Program-made: the position numbers and the translations under genes
Notes under the pieces: model-generated
Seen by the model: only the letters and a program-made list of their open reading frames with translations
The model's database searches: none
What the model was told of the DNA's origin: nothing
From: JAGOBP01 sp964550855
Lineage (GTDB): Bacteria; Chloroflexota; Anaerolineae; Fen-1058
NCBI GenBank assembly: GCA_964550855.1
Contig: CAZKBQ010000001.1
Location: 124,001-188,000, forward strand
Direction: 5' to 3'
DNA length: 64,000 nt
In this document: positions 16,298 to 26,063 of the stretch, one piece after another
Layout of the letters: every line of letters begins with the position of its first letter
How positions within the stretch are numbered: position 1 is the stretch's first letter

Positions 16298-17389
16298 TTA
16301 CTGTTCGCGCCAGAACCACGCGCCGGTTGATAACGTCGCGCTGATCTGATTATCAGGCAGAGTGAGATAGCAGGTCTGCCACACGCGCCCGTCCAAGGGA
16401 GTGGCATCGTTGCATTGATATGTCGCCGTGGAGATGGTCGGGGCGACCAACCTCGGCGTCCTCGTCGCGGACGGCGTGACCGTTGGCTCGATTATGAACG
16501 GAGTGAATGTCGGCAGCAACGTCGCAGATGTCTGCACAGGCGTCGGCACGCGCTTGTCCGGGAGATAATCGGTCAGAGTGTAAGTATGTTGTCTTTCTTG
16601 ATGCTGATCGCCTGCGCCGAAGTATTCCTCGGTCTCGACGATGCCGACGATGCCTACGCCGCGCGCCAAGGTTAAAGTGATTGCCGAAATCGTGCGCCAG
16701 TCTGTGTTCTGGCGCAGTGTTCCATCGGAGTTGGTGCAGTTGGGGATGTAATCGCAGCCTGTGACATGAGCCGTGGATGTTCTGAGGATGCGCAGCCCCT
16801 CATAAGTTTTGCCGTCAAACGCGACCGGCTCGTTGTTCATGACCGTATACGTCTCTGTAAGGTCCTCACGCAAGGCGATCATGCCGCCGCCCAGTTTCAT
16901 GCCCTGGTGGTTGGAACCGCTCCATGAGTATCCCGGCTGAAGCCGATCGGCGGGCGGCAGAAATAGATGAAACATCTTCTCGAATCCCGGACTCGTATAG
17001 TCGTAGCCGCCGGCAATACCTGCATCCAGATTGCACTCAAATTGATCCTCTTGAGACGGGGACAACGACATTGTCGCATGCCGAGTATCACCGGTCACGT
17101 TGTGCACTGTCCATTGTGCAGTGATGGGTCCCGTGTAGCCGGGCAGCGGCGGTACTGCGGTGACAGAATAGATCCACTGAGCGCCTGGCCGCACAGGCAA
17201 AAAGGGATGATCACATGCGGATTGCGCAACGGCCGATTGATCGGATGGCAGGGTTGGCGCGATCTCGATCGGCTTCACCCGCCCGATCGGGCGTTCCGAC
17301 TTCTCTGGTGTGCCGCACGCAATCAGTACGAGCGCCGGTGCTACGCAGAGCACAGCGTCCGGCAAGAAAGCTCGCTGATTCATGACCAT
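16298..17389 (-). CDS. Lipoprotein of unknown function
   Basis: 363 residues from ATG 17389 (MVMNQRAF); the next Met at 17383 is equally possible. The upstream part of the open frame overlaps another gene and is not used. Lipobox LIAC follows the hydrophobic stretch VLCVAPALVL. The mature protein contains CDHPFLPVRPGAQWIYSV, which resembles the start of secreted proteins that describe a measured quantity after a WxY motif, and a Cys pair (GCDYIPNC). A Thr-rich linker (PTVTPSATRTP) precedes a short C-terminal domain with two Cys (ATYQCNDATP, VWQTCYLTL). The start lies 5 bp after the stop of the membrane-protein gene upstream. Confidence 0.7.
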   Translation of the reverse strand: MVMNQRAFLPDAVLCVAPALVLIACGTPEKSERPIGRVKPIEIAPTLPSDQSAVAQSACDHPFLPVRPGAQWIYSVTAVPPLPGYTGPITAQWTVHNVTGDTRHATMSLSPSQEDQFECNLDAGIAGGYDYTSPGFEKMFHLFLPPADRLQPGYSWSGSNHQGMKLGGGMIALREDLTETYTVMNNEPVAFDGKTYEGLRILRTSTAHVTGCDYIPNCTNSDGTLRQNTDWRTISAITLTLARGVGIVGIVETEEYFGAGDQHQERQHTYTLTDYLPDKRVPTPVQTSATLLPTFTPFIIEPTVTPSATRTPRLVAPTISTATYQCNDATPLDGRVWQTCYLTLPDNQISATLSTGAWFWREQ

Positions 17390-17394
17390 CTTTA

Positions 17395-17856
17395 TCAGAA
17401 GGCGGCAGCCGGCGCGACAATTCGAATGACGATCAACATGACACTCACCTGGGCGATGCCCGCGCTTATCCCTACGGCAACATCTGCCATGAAGTTTTGC
17501 CGTTGCCGACGCATCGCCAGAATCGCTGCGAGTGTGAAAAGGACAGCCGTCGGCAGGAATGCAAGGCCGATGGACCACGCCCCCATCACGCTAAATGCCA
17601 GAATTGCGCCGGCCGCAGCCCACAGCACTTTCACCCAATCACGGAATGCGCCAACAGCTCCTGCGCCGCTCAAGATCAACATCTCCAACAGATAAAGGCC
17701 TGGCAACAGATTAGACGACGCTGCGAGTGATCCTGGGGCAGGCACGTACGTCACTTGCCACGCACGGCTGGCGCCGGCCAGACACGCCGCCGCGGCGACT
17801 ACTGCCAGAAACCGTTCAAGCGTACGAGTCGTCTTTCCCGTTTCGGTGTTTTGCAT
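17395..17856 (-). CDS. Four-helix membrane protein, unknown
   Basis: 153 residues from ATG 17856 (AAGG before it); an upstream Met at 17913 is possible and would add 19 residues (His/Asp-rich). Hydrophobic segments fall at about 15-35, 50-70, 75-105 and 125-150. No known motif or charged catalytic residue is visible inside the helices. It is the first gene of the lipoprotein run on this strand, 5 bp before the next gene. Confidence 0.7.
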   Translation of the reverse strand: MQNTETGKTTRTLERFLAVVAAAACLAGASRAWQVTYVPAPGSLAASSNLLPGLYLLEMLILSGAGAVGAFRDWVKVLWAAAGAILAFSVMGAWSIGLAFLPTAVLFTLAAILAMRRQRQNFMADVAVGISAGIAQVSVMLIVIRIVAPAAAF

Positions 17857-17969
17857 GTGCCCTTCATCATGATCGACATGCATTGCCCATAGATGTATGG
17901 ACGCGGCAAACACCCGTTGGGTTCCACACGATCGTCGAGTTCATTCGTCGGGCCTGATCGATTAGCAGA

Positions 17970-18340
17970 TCAGACGTGCTGATCGACAAGGATCGGGTTG
18001 CCGTCGGGATCCTGCACCATGAAGCTAGCGGGGCCGGTCGTGCTCTCGTCGGCTTCACTCATGAACTCCACGCCTTGCGCTTTCAATTGCTTCTGCAGTT
18101 CGCGCACGTCGGTGAACGTGTCCAATTTCCGGGCACTGCTGTCCCAGCCGGGATTAAAGGTGAGGATGTTCTTGTCGAACATGCCCTGAAACAGGCCAAT
18201 GACGTGATCGCCGTTCTTCAGGTGAGCCAGTTCTGCGCAGCATCGCCGCCGAAGACCGTGAAGCCGAGCTTCTCATAGAATTGCCTCGAAGCTCCAAGGT
18301 CTTTGACAGCGAGGCTGATCGAAAACGCGCCGAGTTCCAG
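17970..18340 (-). pseudogene. Frameshifted VOC/glyoxalase-fold gene, paralogue of 24322-24693
   Basis: The reading of the intact paralogue at 24322-24693 can be followed from 18340 down to 17970, but two single-base deletions break it. The start ATG has lost its A (the sequence reads CCTGGAACTC where the intact gene has CATGGAACTC). One base is also missing after AAQNWL, which brings in TGA in the original frame. The second half continues in another frame as MFDKNILTFNPG to DPDGNPILVDQHV, nearly identical to the paralogue. A ribosome binding site (GGGAG) survives. It is probably a dead duplicate; a short product from the internal Met at 18182 cannot be excluded. Confidence 0.8.
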
Positions 18341-18373
18341 GTTTTTCTCCCTTCAGTTCGTATGATAAGTCGT

Positions 18374-18877
18374 TCACGATGACTGTACTGTTGCTTGAAA
18401 TGCTGGCAGGACGGGCTTGAAGACCATGAGCGCTACCGCCATTGCGGGGGTGAGGCTGGCAAAGAGTCCCCACAATTCCCACGCTCTCGATAAGGCGTGA
18501 TAGCGGGTCCAGTCTAGCTCCCCGCTCTCCAGACTTGCGCTGGCGAGTGCCGCTAACCGGGCCTGCAATGGCGCAACCCGAAACGAAAACGCGAGCCCCG
18601 ATAGGCTGAAGAGTACAATGGACCACAAAATCCAGCCGGTGCCCAAAATGGGAGTGCCCCCTACAATAGCGGTACCGAGGCCGCCCACGACAACGGCGAT
18701 CACGCCCGGGACGGTGAACCAGCGATCGTTGCGGATGATGCCTTCAAAGGTATGCGCGATCACGCGGGGATCATGGGTCCGATCGGCGTGAGCTTTCTAG
18801 AACAATCCGGTGACGATATTGCCCATGAACAAGATAACGGCGGCGATGTGGAGAAGTTTGAAACCTAGATACTACAT
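18374..18877 (-). pseudogene. DUF2269-like membrane protein gene with two in-frame TAG codons
   Basis: From ATG 18877 (AAGGAG upstream) the frame reads M-stop-YLGFKLLHIAAVILFMGN, then IVTGLF-stop-KAHADRTHDPRVIAHTFEG, then RNDRWFTVPG and two more helices to 18374. TAG codons lie at 18872-18874 and 18797-18799. I recall relatives with Trp after GLF, which fits TGG to TAG. Without the stops it would be a 167-residue, four-helix DUF2269-type protein. The part downstream of the second TAG (129 residues from the Met of MIAHTFEG) remains open but lacks the first helix. It lies beside the decayed glyoxalase gene, so this stretch appears to be losing function. Confidence 0.72.
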
Positions 18878-18973
18878 GATGGCTCCTTGCGCTCGCAATC
18901 TCTTCCAGCGACGAGATGTTCCAATGAGATAAATCAGCGTTCACAATGAGCAACAACAAGATGCGGCGAGTCT

Positions 18974-19591
18974 TCACGTGCCCACCGCTGCCCCCAGAAA
19001 CGCGCCGCCAATCGCGCCGCTGATCGCACCTTGAATTCCCAGAACAAGCACTCGTGGAGCAACATAGTTCAGGACTTGCGTCTGGCCAAGCATGGCTCCT
19101 CCCAGTGCTTCGATCAGTGCGGCCAATCCAAAGCCAAACGCGCCGGCGAGAAACGCCAGTCCTAATCGTGGCGCATTCCGCCGTAGTGTTCCTTCCAGCA
19201 GCACAGCCGTCCACGCCCCCAGCAGCGCAAACAGGATCACGGTTGCCAATAGAGAAGTCGCCTGATCGATCGGACGCGTTTCGATCAAGAACGAATGAAC
19301 TCTGCTGATAACGAGGAATCCGCCGCCCAACCCGATCGCGCCGGCGAGTGCCAGCCAAACCAGTCTGTCACGGCGTTTGATGGCGATCCCGAGCGCCGCT
19401 CCGCCTACCGAACCAGCGAGGGCGTACGTCATAGCGCCGACGATCAACCACAAGTTGAAACTGGCGATGTGAAAAATCGCGTCGAGCGCAATCGCCAGCG
19501 CTGAAAAGACGCCCAGGCCGATGCCAAAACCAGTTGCCGTGCCCAGTGCGGAGCGAAAGACCAGATGCGGTGAAATTGAGTGTGTTGTCAT
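18974..19591 (-). CDS. Multi-helix, glycine-rich membrane protein, unknown
   Basis: 205 residues, mostly hydrophobic, with about six helices and many GxxxG-type pairs (GTATGFGIGLGVFSALAIAL, SVGGAALGIAI, GAISGAIGGAFLGAA). Only short basic loops (KRRDRLVW, RRNAPRL) separate them. I recognise no family. The start ATG 19591 gives MTTHSISPHLVFRS, and AGGA lies about 4 nt upstream. Neighbouring genes are decayed, but this one is intact. Confidence 0.65.
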   Translation of the reverse strand: MTTHSISPHLVFRSALGTATGFGIGLGVFSALAIALDAIFHIASFNLWLIVGAMTYALAGSVGGAALGIAIKRRDRLVWLALAGAIGLGGGFLVISRVHSFLIETRPIDQATSLLATVILFALLGAWTAVLLEGTLRRNAPRLGLAFLAGAFGFGLAALIEALGGAMLGQTQVLNYVAPRVLVLGIQGAISGAIGGAFLGAAVGT

Positions 19592-19650
19592 GTGGGTCCT
19601 CCGGCAGGCGGATAGCGATTGGTGTATCTCGTCGACTAACGCGATCAGGG

Positions 19651-19790
19651 CTATTGGTCCACCTTGGTTACGCGCGTCACAAAGGTCAGCGCGGCATCTC
19701 TCACTCGGCCGGTGACTTCCAATAGCTTTCGATCGGAAGGATCAACGCGCTGGCCTGAGCGCCGCTGTCGCCGGCCGAGTTGGTTCCTAT
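19651..19790 (-). pseudogene. Remnant of a paralogous extracytoplasmic domain
   Basis: The minus strand here matches the coding sequence at about 20300-20420 of the following gene, reading GDSGAQASALILPIES, then after one deleted G, WEVTGRVRDAALTFVTRV and a stop at 19651. The intact gene reads GDSGIQATTLIFPTEGCW and VTGRVGHAALTFVTRV. There is no start and the rest of the domain is missing. The remaining bases between 19592 and 19866 show nothing else. Confidence 0.65.
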
Positions 19791-19866
19791 CAAACAGCGC
19801 GATCGAGCAAGCTGGGCATGCTGCCACCGTTAGCCAATTGTCAAACGTGTTCGAGGCGATCGACCA

Positions 19867-21903
19867 TCATCGATGGACCGGAAAATATTGCACCCCAAAG
19901 GCCGTGGGGATCTGCATCAAATCGTTCTCTGAAACGACCCGATGAGTAATCGGATACTTGATCTTGTTGCGAGTATCCACCCAATACACTTGTTTGAGTT
20001 GTTGTCCATCCTTTGCCATCAGCAACATAATCGTTCCATTGGGATCGGCCTCGGTCTTGCCGAAGAGTCGACGAGTCGCGTCAGCGCCGGTTTGAAAGGT
20101 CGCGAAGTATTCCTCAGAGTCTGTCGACGGGAACCAGATGCGGTTCTTAGTGTTTTCCCAGATGAACCACAGAAGACCGCCGTCGCTGCTGACTACAACA
20201 TCGCCGTCGGCGATCCCGGCGATCAGCGGCCGATCACTCCTAGGGGCGGTGACCGAAGCTGGCGTGCCAACCCACGAAGGCTGTCCGGTCAATGCTGCGT
20301 CCTTGATCACGCGTGTGACAAAAGTCAGCGCGGCATGTCCCACTCGGCCGGTGACTTCCCAGCAGCCCTCGGTCGGAAAGATCAATGTAGTCGCTTGAAT
20401 ACCGCTGTCGCCATAGCCGTCGGGAATGCTGGCGCGTAAGGGCGGGACAACCGCGTCGAGACGGCGGCCTTCGATCGACAATTGACCCTGTACGCCGCGC
20501 GTCCACACAAATTTCATTGACAAAGAGCCGTCGCTTTCCACGTTTTGCGGCCCCATCACGATGGTGCCGTTCGGCCAGAGCACCGTCCACAGTTCACCAT
20601 TCCCGTAGAATTCAGGCGCGGGCTGCTCGTCGGGGGGCATGTTGCCGTTCGGCAGGGTGACCGGGCAGGCCGCTAGATCGATCGGGTGCGGTAAGGCCGC
20701 CCCATCATTGGCCGTTACCTCAAACACCTTTAATGTGATCGCGCCATTGTCGTCACTTGTGAAGACCTGCGTACCAGTGACCGAATCAAACATCAGCACC
20801 AACAGTCGATATTGGCCGGGCTTCATATCAACGGGCAGACTTACTGTGTACGAATCGGCGATGAATTCGTCGGGCTGCCAAGCCGTCGTCGGGCGCGCGC
20901 CGTTGACCGGCACACCGTCAACCGCTGCGATCAGACCCTTACTGTCGTCGACGACTTGCAGCGAGACCCGATAAGAAGTCGCGGTGGAAGTGCGGGCGCG
21001 CCAGTACAGCGTCAGATGAACAGCTTCGCCAGCCGCGACACGGTCAGGCAGTCCATCGGCGCCGAGCAGTGTGGCGAAGCCACCAAAGTCCTGATTGATC
21101 GACTGCTGCATGGCTTGAAGCCTGATCTGCATCAGCGGCACAACTTCTCGACCATCAGCCAATCGCACCCGTTTGCCTGTCTGCGCATCGTACAGACCGG
21201 CCGTGACTTGATACACACCCGGCTGCGTGTCGTCGGGCAACCTCAAGACGTGACCATCATCGATGGTTTCACCAACTGCCCACTGGGTGGTTGATCGACC
21301 GCCGGGCACGCCGTCTGATTGCGCGACAAGGTTACCTTGATCGTCGATGACGTGCACATAGGCCGTGTAGGGTGCGGATACTGGCGCATTCGTTTGCCAG
21401 CGAAGGGTGAGCGTGAAAGCACTACCGGGCCATAATCGATCGGTCGCGCCTTCGGCTCCCACCAACCCGATCGGATTGACGGCCGCCGCCGGTGCCGGCC
21501 GCAGCGTGGGTGGCGGTGCAGCGGCCGGAAACGAGGTCGAAGGCGAAGTCGATCGGTCGGGAGTGGTAACCGTTAATAGCCTCACGGCGATGATCACCAC
21601 CGCTACCATAACTCCAACTATTGCCAGAGTGCGTGTCATATCGACTATCCTTTGCGGTGCCACTTGCCGTTCCAAACGCCATGACACTCGCTGAGTCAGA
21701 TCCGGTGCCGCCCGGCGGCTCAGCCAACGCGCACGCATTAGTCGCGCGGCCTCCGAGCGAATCGTAGTCAGGTCCGCGGCCAGCCTGCGGCATTCGACAC
21801 ACGCGGCTAGATGCTGTGCCAACGCCACGCGCCGCGCGTCGTCGAGTGATTCCGAGCCAAGGTGCAGCCAATCACGGGCTTGTGAGTGGTGAATTTCGTT
21901 CAT
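19867..21903 (-). CDS. Anti-sigma factor with zinc-finger N-terminus and long extracytoplasmic region
   Basis: 678 residues. The start ATG 21903 overlaps the sigma-gene stop by 4 bp. The N-terminal 45 residues contain the anti-sigma zinc-finger H31xxxC35xxC38 (HLAACVEC). One membrane helix follows at about 92-112, then a Pro/Thr/Ser-rich stalk (to about 140). The outer part has two or three similar beta domains (RLWPGSAFTLTLRWQTNAPV and GEAVHLTLYWRARTSTATSY, each ending in a DIQPG-like turn before Y-V-L). The C-terminal segment has Cys (PIDLAACPVTL, EGCWEVTG) and a final WG-type domain near WVDTRNKIKYPITHRVVSEN. It should hold the sigma factor at the membrane and respond to an outside signal. 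Confidence 0.82.
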   Translation of the reverse strand: MNEIHHSQARDWLHLGSESLDDARRVALAQHLAACVECRRLAADLTTIRSEAARLMRARWLSRRAAPDLTQRVSWRLERQVAPQRIVDMTRTLAIVGVMVAVVIIAVRLLTVTTPDRSTSPSTSFPAAAPPPTLRPAPAAAVNPIGLVGAEGATDRLWPGSAFTLTLRWQTNAPVSAPYTAYVHVIDDQGNLVAQSDGVPGGRSTTQWAVGETIDDGHVLRLPDDTQPGVYQVTAGLYDAQTGKRVRLADGREVVPLMQIRLQAMQQSINQDFGGFATLLGADGLPDRVAAGEAVHLTLYWRARTSTATSYRVSLQVVDDSKGLIAAVDGVPVNGARPTTAWQPDEFIADSYTVSLPVDMKPGQYRLLVLMFDSVTGTQVFTSDDNGAITLKVFEVTANDGAALPHPIDLAACPVTLPNGNMPPDEQPAPEFYGNGELWTVLWPNGTIVMGPQNVESDGSLSMKFVWTRGVQGQLSIEGRRLDAVVPPLRASIPDGYGDSGIQATTLIFPTEGCWEVTGRVGHAALTFVTRVIKDAALTGQPSWVGTPASVTAPRSDRPLIAGIADGDVVVSSDGGLLWFIWENTKNRIWFPSTDSEEYFATFQTGADATRRLFGKTEADPNGTIMLLMAKDGQQLKQVYWVDTRNKIKYPITHRVVSENDLMQIPTAFGVQYFPVHR

Positions 21904-22472
21904 GAGACATCGTTCCTGGTGTGAAGCGTCCTGCGGAGCTGTTCTTCCGCGCTGCGCAGTCGATTCTGGACTGTCCGCTCGGTAACACCCGTGATCTGCG
22001 CGATGTCGTTCAGTTTGAGCTCATGAAAGTAGCGCAAGACGATGACTTCACGCAATGGGTCGCTCAAGGATTGGATCACCTGCCACAGCGCGGCGTCTCG
22101 TTCACGCTGCAGCACGATCTGCTCGGGAGGCGGCGCCGCCTGATCTTCGCCGCCGGCGTGGAAGAGCGGCTGAAGGATTTGCACTAGCCGGTCGCGTGAT
22201 CGACGCTGGCGCAATCGGCCTCGACAGACGTTCAAGGTTATGGCATACAGCCACGTCGTGAACGACGCCTCGCCCCGAAACGTATTCAACTTCCGAATGA
22301 CCTTCACCAGCGCGTCCTGGGCGGCTTCATCGGCCTCGGCCGGATCATCCAGGATCGAAATCGCCAGGCGATAGACCAGGTCTTGATGCGCCTGAATCAG
22401 CGCTTCAACAGACGCCGCATCGCCCGCGCGCGAGCCGGTGATGAGTCGAGTGAGTTCGAGTTGATTCATCAT
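21900..22472 (-). CDS. ECF-type RNA polymerase sigma factor
   Basis: 190 residues. Region 2: LVYRLAISILDDPAEADEAA, DALVKVIRKLNTF and FTTWLYAITLN, at about 30-85. A His-containing linker (about 95-125) leads to region 4 (LWQVIQSLSDPLREVIVLRY, IAQITGVTERTVQNRLRSAE), at about 130-180. It is translated together with its zinc-finger anti-sigma partner (ATGA overlap). ATG 22472 is followed by a second ATG at 22469. It is the first gene of its operon; 101 bp separate it from the ABC permease gene upstream, and I saw no consensus promoter there. Confidence 0.92.
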   Translation of the reverse strand: MMNQLELTRLITGSRAGDAASVEALIQAHQDLVYRLAISILDDPAEADEAAQDALVKVIRKLNTFRGEASFTTWLYAITLNVCRGRLRQRRSRDRLVQILQPLFHAGGEDQAAPPPEQIVLQRERDAALWQVIQSLSDPLREVIVLRYFHELKLNDIAQITGVTERTVQNRLRSAEEQLRRTLHTRNDVS

Positions 22473-22573
22473 GTGCCTATTAGATGCAGGTCAGTGTGCG
22501 AACCAGAAACGGTTATCAGCAGGAGCCAATCTGCGTGGCGCCAGCCAAAGGCCCGACGTGATCAGGCCCTTCC

Positions 22574-23358
22574 CTATTCCCACTTAAAGCGGCGGGCAGT
22601 GATCAGCGCAAAGAGCGTGGTATAAGCAATGAGGCCCAACAGCGCCGCCAGCGACTGAGCCGGGAGTGTGCCGTCCACCATGAGCGACGTCAACGGCCCG
22701 GTGAGCAGCGTGGCCGGCAGCACCGCACTGAGGTTGTGCAGCAGCGGCGGCAGGAAGCTTGCTGGAAACACCCCGCTTAAGAAGAACATGAGGAGCAACG
22801 TAAACATGCCCAACGCACTGGCCGTATCCGGCTTGCGCGTCAGGCTGGCGATCAACAGGCCATAGGCGATGAAGCAGCCCGCGCCCAGCATCACTGCGAG
22901 CCCGGCGACCAGGGCGCCGCCCGTATTCAACGGCAGACGCAGCACGGCCATGCCGAAGATCGCGACGATCAGCGCCTGGGCACTGCTCAGCAGCGTCTGG
23001 GCCAGTCCTTGTCCGGCGACGATGTCACCCAGCGAGGTTGGCGTGCAGGCCAGCCGTTGATACACGCCCAGCTGTCGCCACGTCACGCTGCGTACCGCGA
23101 TGAAGTTACTGCTCAACATCGCCGTCAATCCGACGATGGCAGGAAAGGTCGCCGCCGCCAGATCGGAATCGGCCGACCGATCACGTGCGCCCAGAATCGA
23201 GAACAGCACCAACAGCAGCAGAGGCGTAAACACGGCCAACACCAGATCGCGCCAGCTGTGTCGGGCGGTCATCAGCATCGACCAGGTAACTTGTGCGATG
23301 GTGACGGCCCGGTTGGGCAGCGGGCCGTCGTTTGATAAAGTCCTCATCTCAACCTTCC

Positions 23359-23362
<4 letters not shown>
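22574..23362 (-). CDS. ABC-2 type transporter permease
   Basis: 262 residues with six hydrophobic helices and the ABC-2 membrane pattern: a first helix after RDLVLAVFTPLLLLVLFS, the extracellular-loop region, and the conserved LLLMFFLSGVFPASFLPPLL near the fifth helix. With the ATPase encoded just upstream it forms an exporter of the DrrAB type. ATG 23362 overlaps the ATPase stop (ATGA). An alternative start, Met at 23347, would drop 5 residues. The substrate is unknown; drugs or lipid-like compounds are usual for this type. Confidence 0.88.
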
Positions 23363-24279
<917 letters not shown>

Positions 24280-24321
24280 ATCTCATTGATCCACTTCGCC
24301 GGCCTGGTCACCGGCGATCGA

Positions 24322-24693
24322 TCAGACGTGCTGATCGACCAGGATGGGATTGCCGTCAGGATCCACAACCATGAAGCTGGCCGGGCCGGTGGTCTGCTCG
24401 TCGGCTTCACTCATGAACGCCACACCCTGCGCCCTCAACCGCTGTTGCAGCTCGCGCACGTCGGTGAATGTTTCCAATCTGCGAGCATCACTGTCCAACC
24501 CTGGATTGAACGTGAGGATATTTCGGTCAAACATGCCCTGGAAAAGGCCGATGACGCAATCGCCGTTCTTCAGGATAAGCCAGTTCTGCGCTGCATCGCC
24601 GCCGAAGACCCGAAAACCGAGTTTCTCATAGAAGGCCAGCGAGGCCTCGAGATCCTTCACGGCCAGACTAATCGAAAATGCGCCGAGTTCCAT
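24322..24693 (-). CDS. VOC (glyoxalase/bleomycin-resistance fold) protein
   Basis: 123 residues, two beta-alpha-beta-beta-beta units: FSISLAVKDLEASLAFYEKL and GFRVFG at the start, ASFMVVDPDGNPILVDQHV at the end. Family members bind a divalent metal or sequester small molecules. Here the N-terminal metal position is Ser rather than His and the usual C-terminal Glu in DPDGN-xxE is replaced by Asp (ILVDQ), so catalysis is uncertain. AAAGGAG lies 7 nt before ATG 24693. A decayed copy lies at 17970-18340. It is located just upstream of a drug-type ABC exporter on the same strand, which would fit a resistance role. Confidence 0.88.
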   Translation of the reverse strand: MELGAFSISLAVKDLEASLAFYEKLGFRVFGGDAAQNWLILKNGDCVIGLFQGMFDRNILTFNPGLDSDARRLETFTDVRELQQRLRAQGVAFMSEADEQTTGPASFMVVDPDGNPILVDQHV

Positions 24694-24803
24694 GCTTGAC
24701 TCCTTTCAGATCGTCGCGCGCCGGGCCAGGCCCGATCGTGCAGGGTTCTCCAGCGTAAGCCCGAACGGCATAAAGCCTGGTCAGCACGCAGCTAGAATCA
24801 CGA

Positions 24804-25514
24804 CTAAGCGAGCCGGTAGAGTTTGTATCCGACCATCAGATACCACACCAGGGTGAGAACCGATGTGAGGATAATCGCCATGCCGCTCACCGAACTTGAG
24901 AAAAAGGAACTGGCGACTGCCGCGATTCCTAAAACGCCTGTTGCCACCCCCACAGAAGCGCTGCGCTTCCCGAAGACACTTCGCAACAGCACCAGACCCG
25001 TGATGAGAATGCCGACCGCCAGCGTGAGCGAGTTGTAGACAAACAAGAGATTGGAGCCGACAACTGAAGATGGGTAGAGCGCCGCAGTTGCGAAGACCGC
25101 TCGTTGAGCGTCATCGGCAGCACTGGCGTAAGGGCCGCTGAGCGAAATCAACACAGCGAAGTTCGTCCACGTGAGCGCCAAATCTAGAATCACAAACAGG
25201 CCGACAAACGCGGTCGCGATCAGCATGGCGGGCGCGTTGATGCTTTTTAAGGCAAAGTACAGCGCTAGCCCGATCGGCACCAGCAGAAAGTCGGTGAGGA
25301 CCGACAACCCCAGAATCGCCCACCAGGCCAGCGCGTTTCCGCCGATGTACGCCAGCAAGGCTTCCGCGCCGCTCGGCCGAGCGCCCATTGGTATATAGAG
25401 CGCAATGATGATGAGATAGGCTATCCCAAACCCGATCGCGGCGCCGCCGCCCACGCGATACAGCCACGTCCTGTCCGAATCACCGGCATTAATCAGCATG
25501 TTGTGTGCGCTCAT
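24804..25514 (-). CDS. Multi-pass membrane protein, DUF4386-like
   Basis: 236 residues from ATG 25514 (GAGG 7 nt upstream); the open frame continues upstream but the extra residues are not conserved-looking. The N-terminus WLYRVGGGAAIGFGIAYL and six helices fit DUF4386-type proteins. Helix 3-4 contains ALYFALKSINAPAMLIATAF and the loop TWTNFAVLISLSGPYASAA. Function unknown. It stands alone between the glyoxalase gene and a small conserved gene. Confidence 0.75.
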   Translation of the reverse strand: MSAHNMLINAGDSDRTWLYRVGGGAAIGFGIAYLIIIALYIPMGARPSGAEALLAYIGGNALAWWAILGLSVLTDFLLVPIGLALYFALKSINAPAMLIATAFVGLFVILDLALTWTNFAVLISLSGPYASAADDAQRAVFATAALYPSSVVGSNLLFVYNSLTLAVGILITGLVLLRSVFGKRSASVGVATGVLGIAAVASSFFSSSVSGMAIILTSVLTLVWYLMVGYKLYRLA

Positions 25515-25706
25515 AGCTCGCCTCGACTCCTTGGTTGAAGTAATTATTATTGGATGCAACATCCAGCCAAAAGCGGAAGCGGATGCGATCACACTGCCCC
25601 GCCGGTGAACGGCTGTCAGCTGCTTGAAAAACCCTGCGCGCGCCCAAGCACCGGGACGATTCGGCACAGGTATCTTCGGCCACAACGGGCCAAGCCAGCT
25701 GGGCCG

Positions 25707-25940
25707 TTACCCCTCGCTGTCCGGGCGCTGCGCTTCGATCCGTGTCACCGCCAGCAAGGTCAGACCCAGATCACGAATGCGCGCCAACAGCCCAAACAGC
25801 GCGGCCTGATCGGCGACCGGGCCGATCAGCACAGTATCGCCATCGGTTTCGTGGCTGATCGACATTTCGCCAAACCAATCGGCCCAGTGTAGGTCGAGAT
25901 GGCCGCGGACTCGAATCTGGTAATGCGGTTCAGTGGACAT
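25707..25940 (-). CDS. Small conserved cytoplasmic protein
   Basis: 77 residues, beginning MSTEPHYQIRVRGHLDLHWA, then DWFGEMSISHETDGDTVLIG, PVADQAALFGLLARIRDLGL and TLLAVTRIE. I recognise this pattern as a small protein recurrent in Chloroflexi, often encoded near LuxR-type regulators, of unknown function; this is from memory. The alternation of beta strands and one helix suggests a compact alpha/beta or ferredoxin-like fold. It is divergent from the LuxR gene at 26064 with 123 bp between. Confidence 0.75.
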   Translation of the reverse strand: MSTEPHYQIRVRGHLDLHWADWFGEMSISHETDGDTVLIGPVADQAALFGLLARIRDLGLTLLAVTRIEAQRPDSEG

Positions 25941-26063
25941 GGGCTGTTACCCGAGCAACGATAGAATACTCAAGGTGAGTTACAATTACATCATTCAAAA
26001 GGATGAGCCGGGGGATGAACTGCAGCGCTGACCGGAACGTGATGCGATCTCGCGCGAACGCCT

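Noticed and set aside
18374..18877. Amber codons read as an inserted amino acid (for example pyrrolysine)
   Set aside because: Other genes in the window end normally at TAG, no structure follows either codon, and the neighbouring gene is also decayed.
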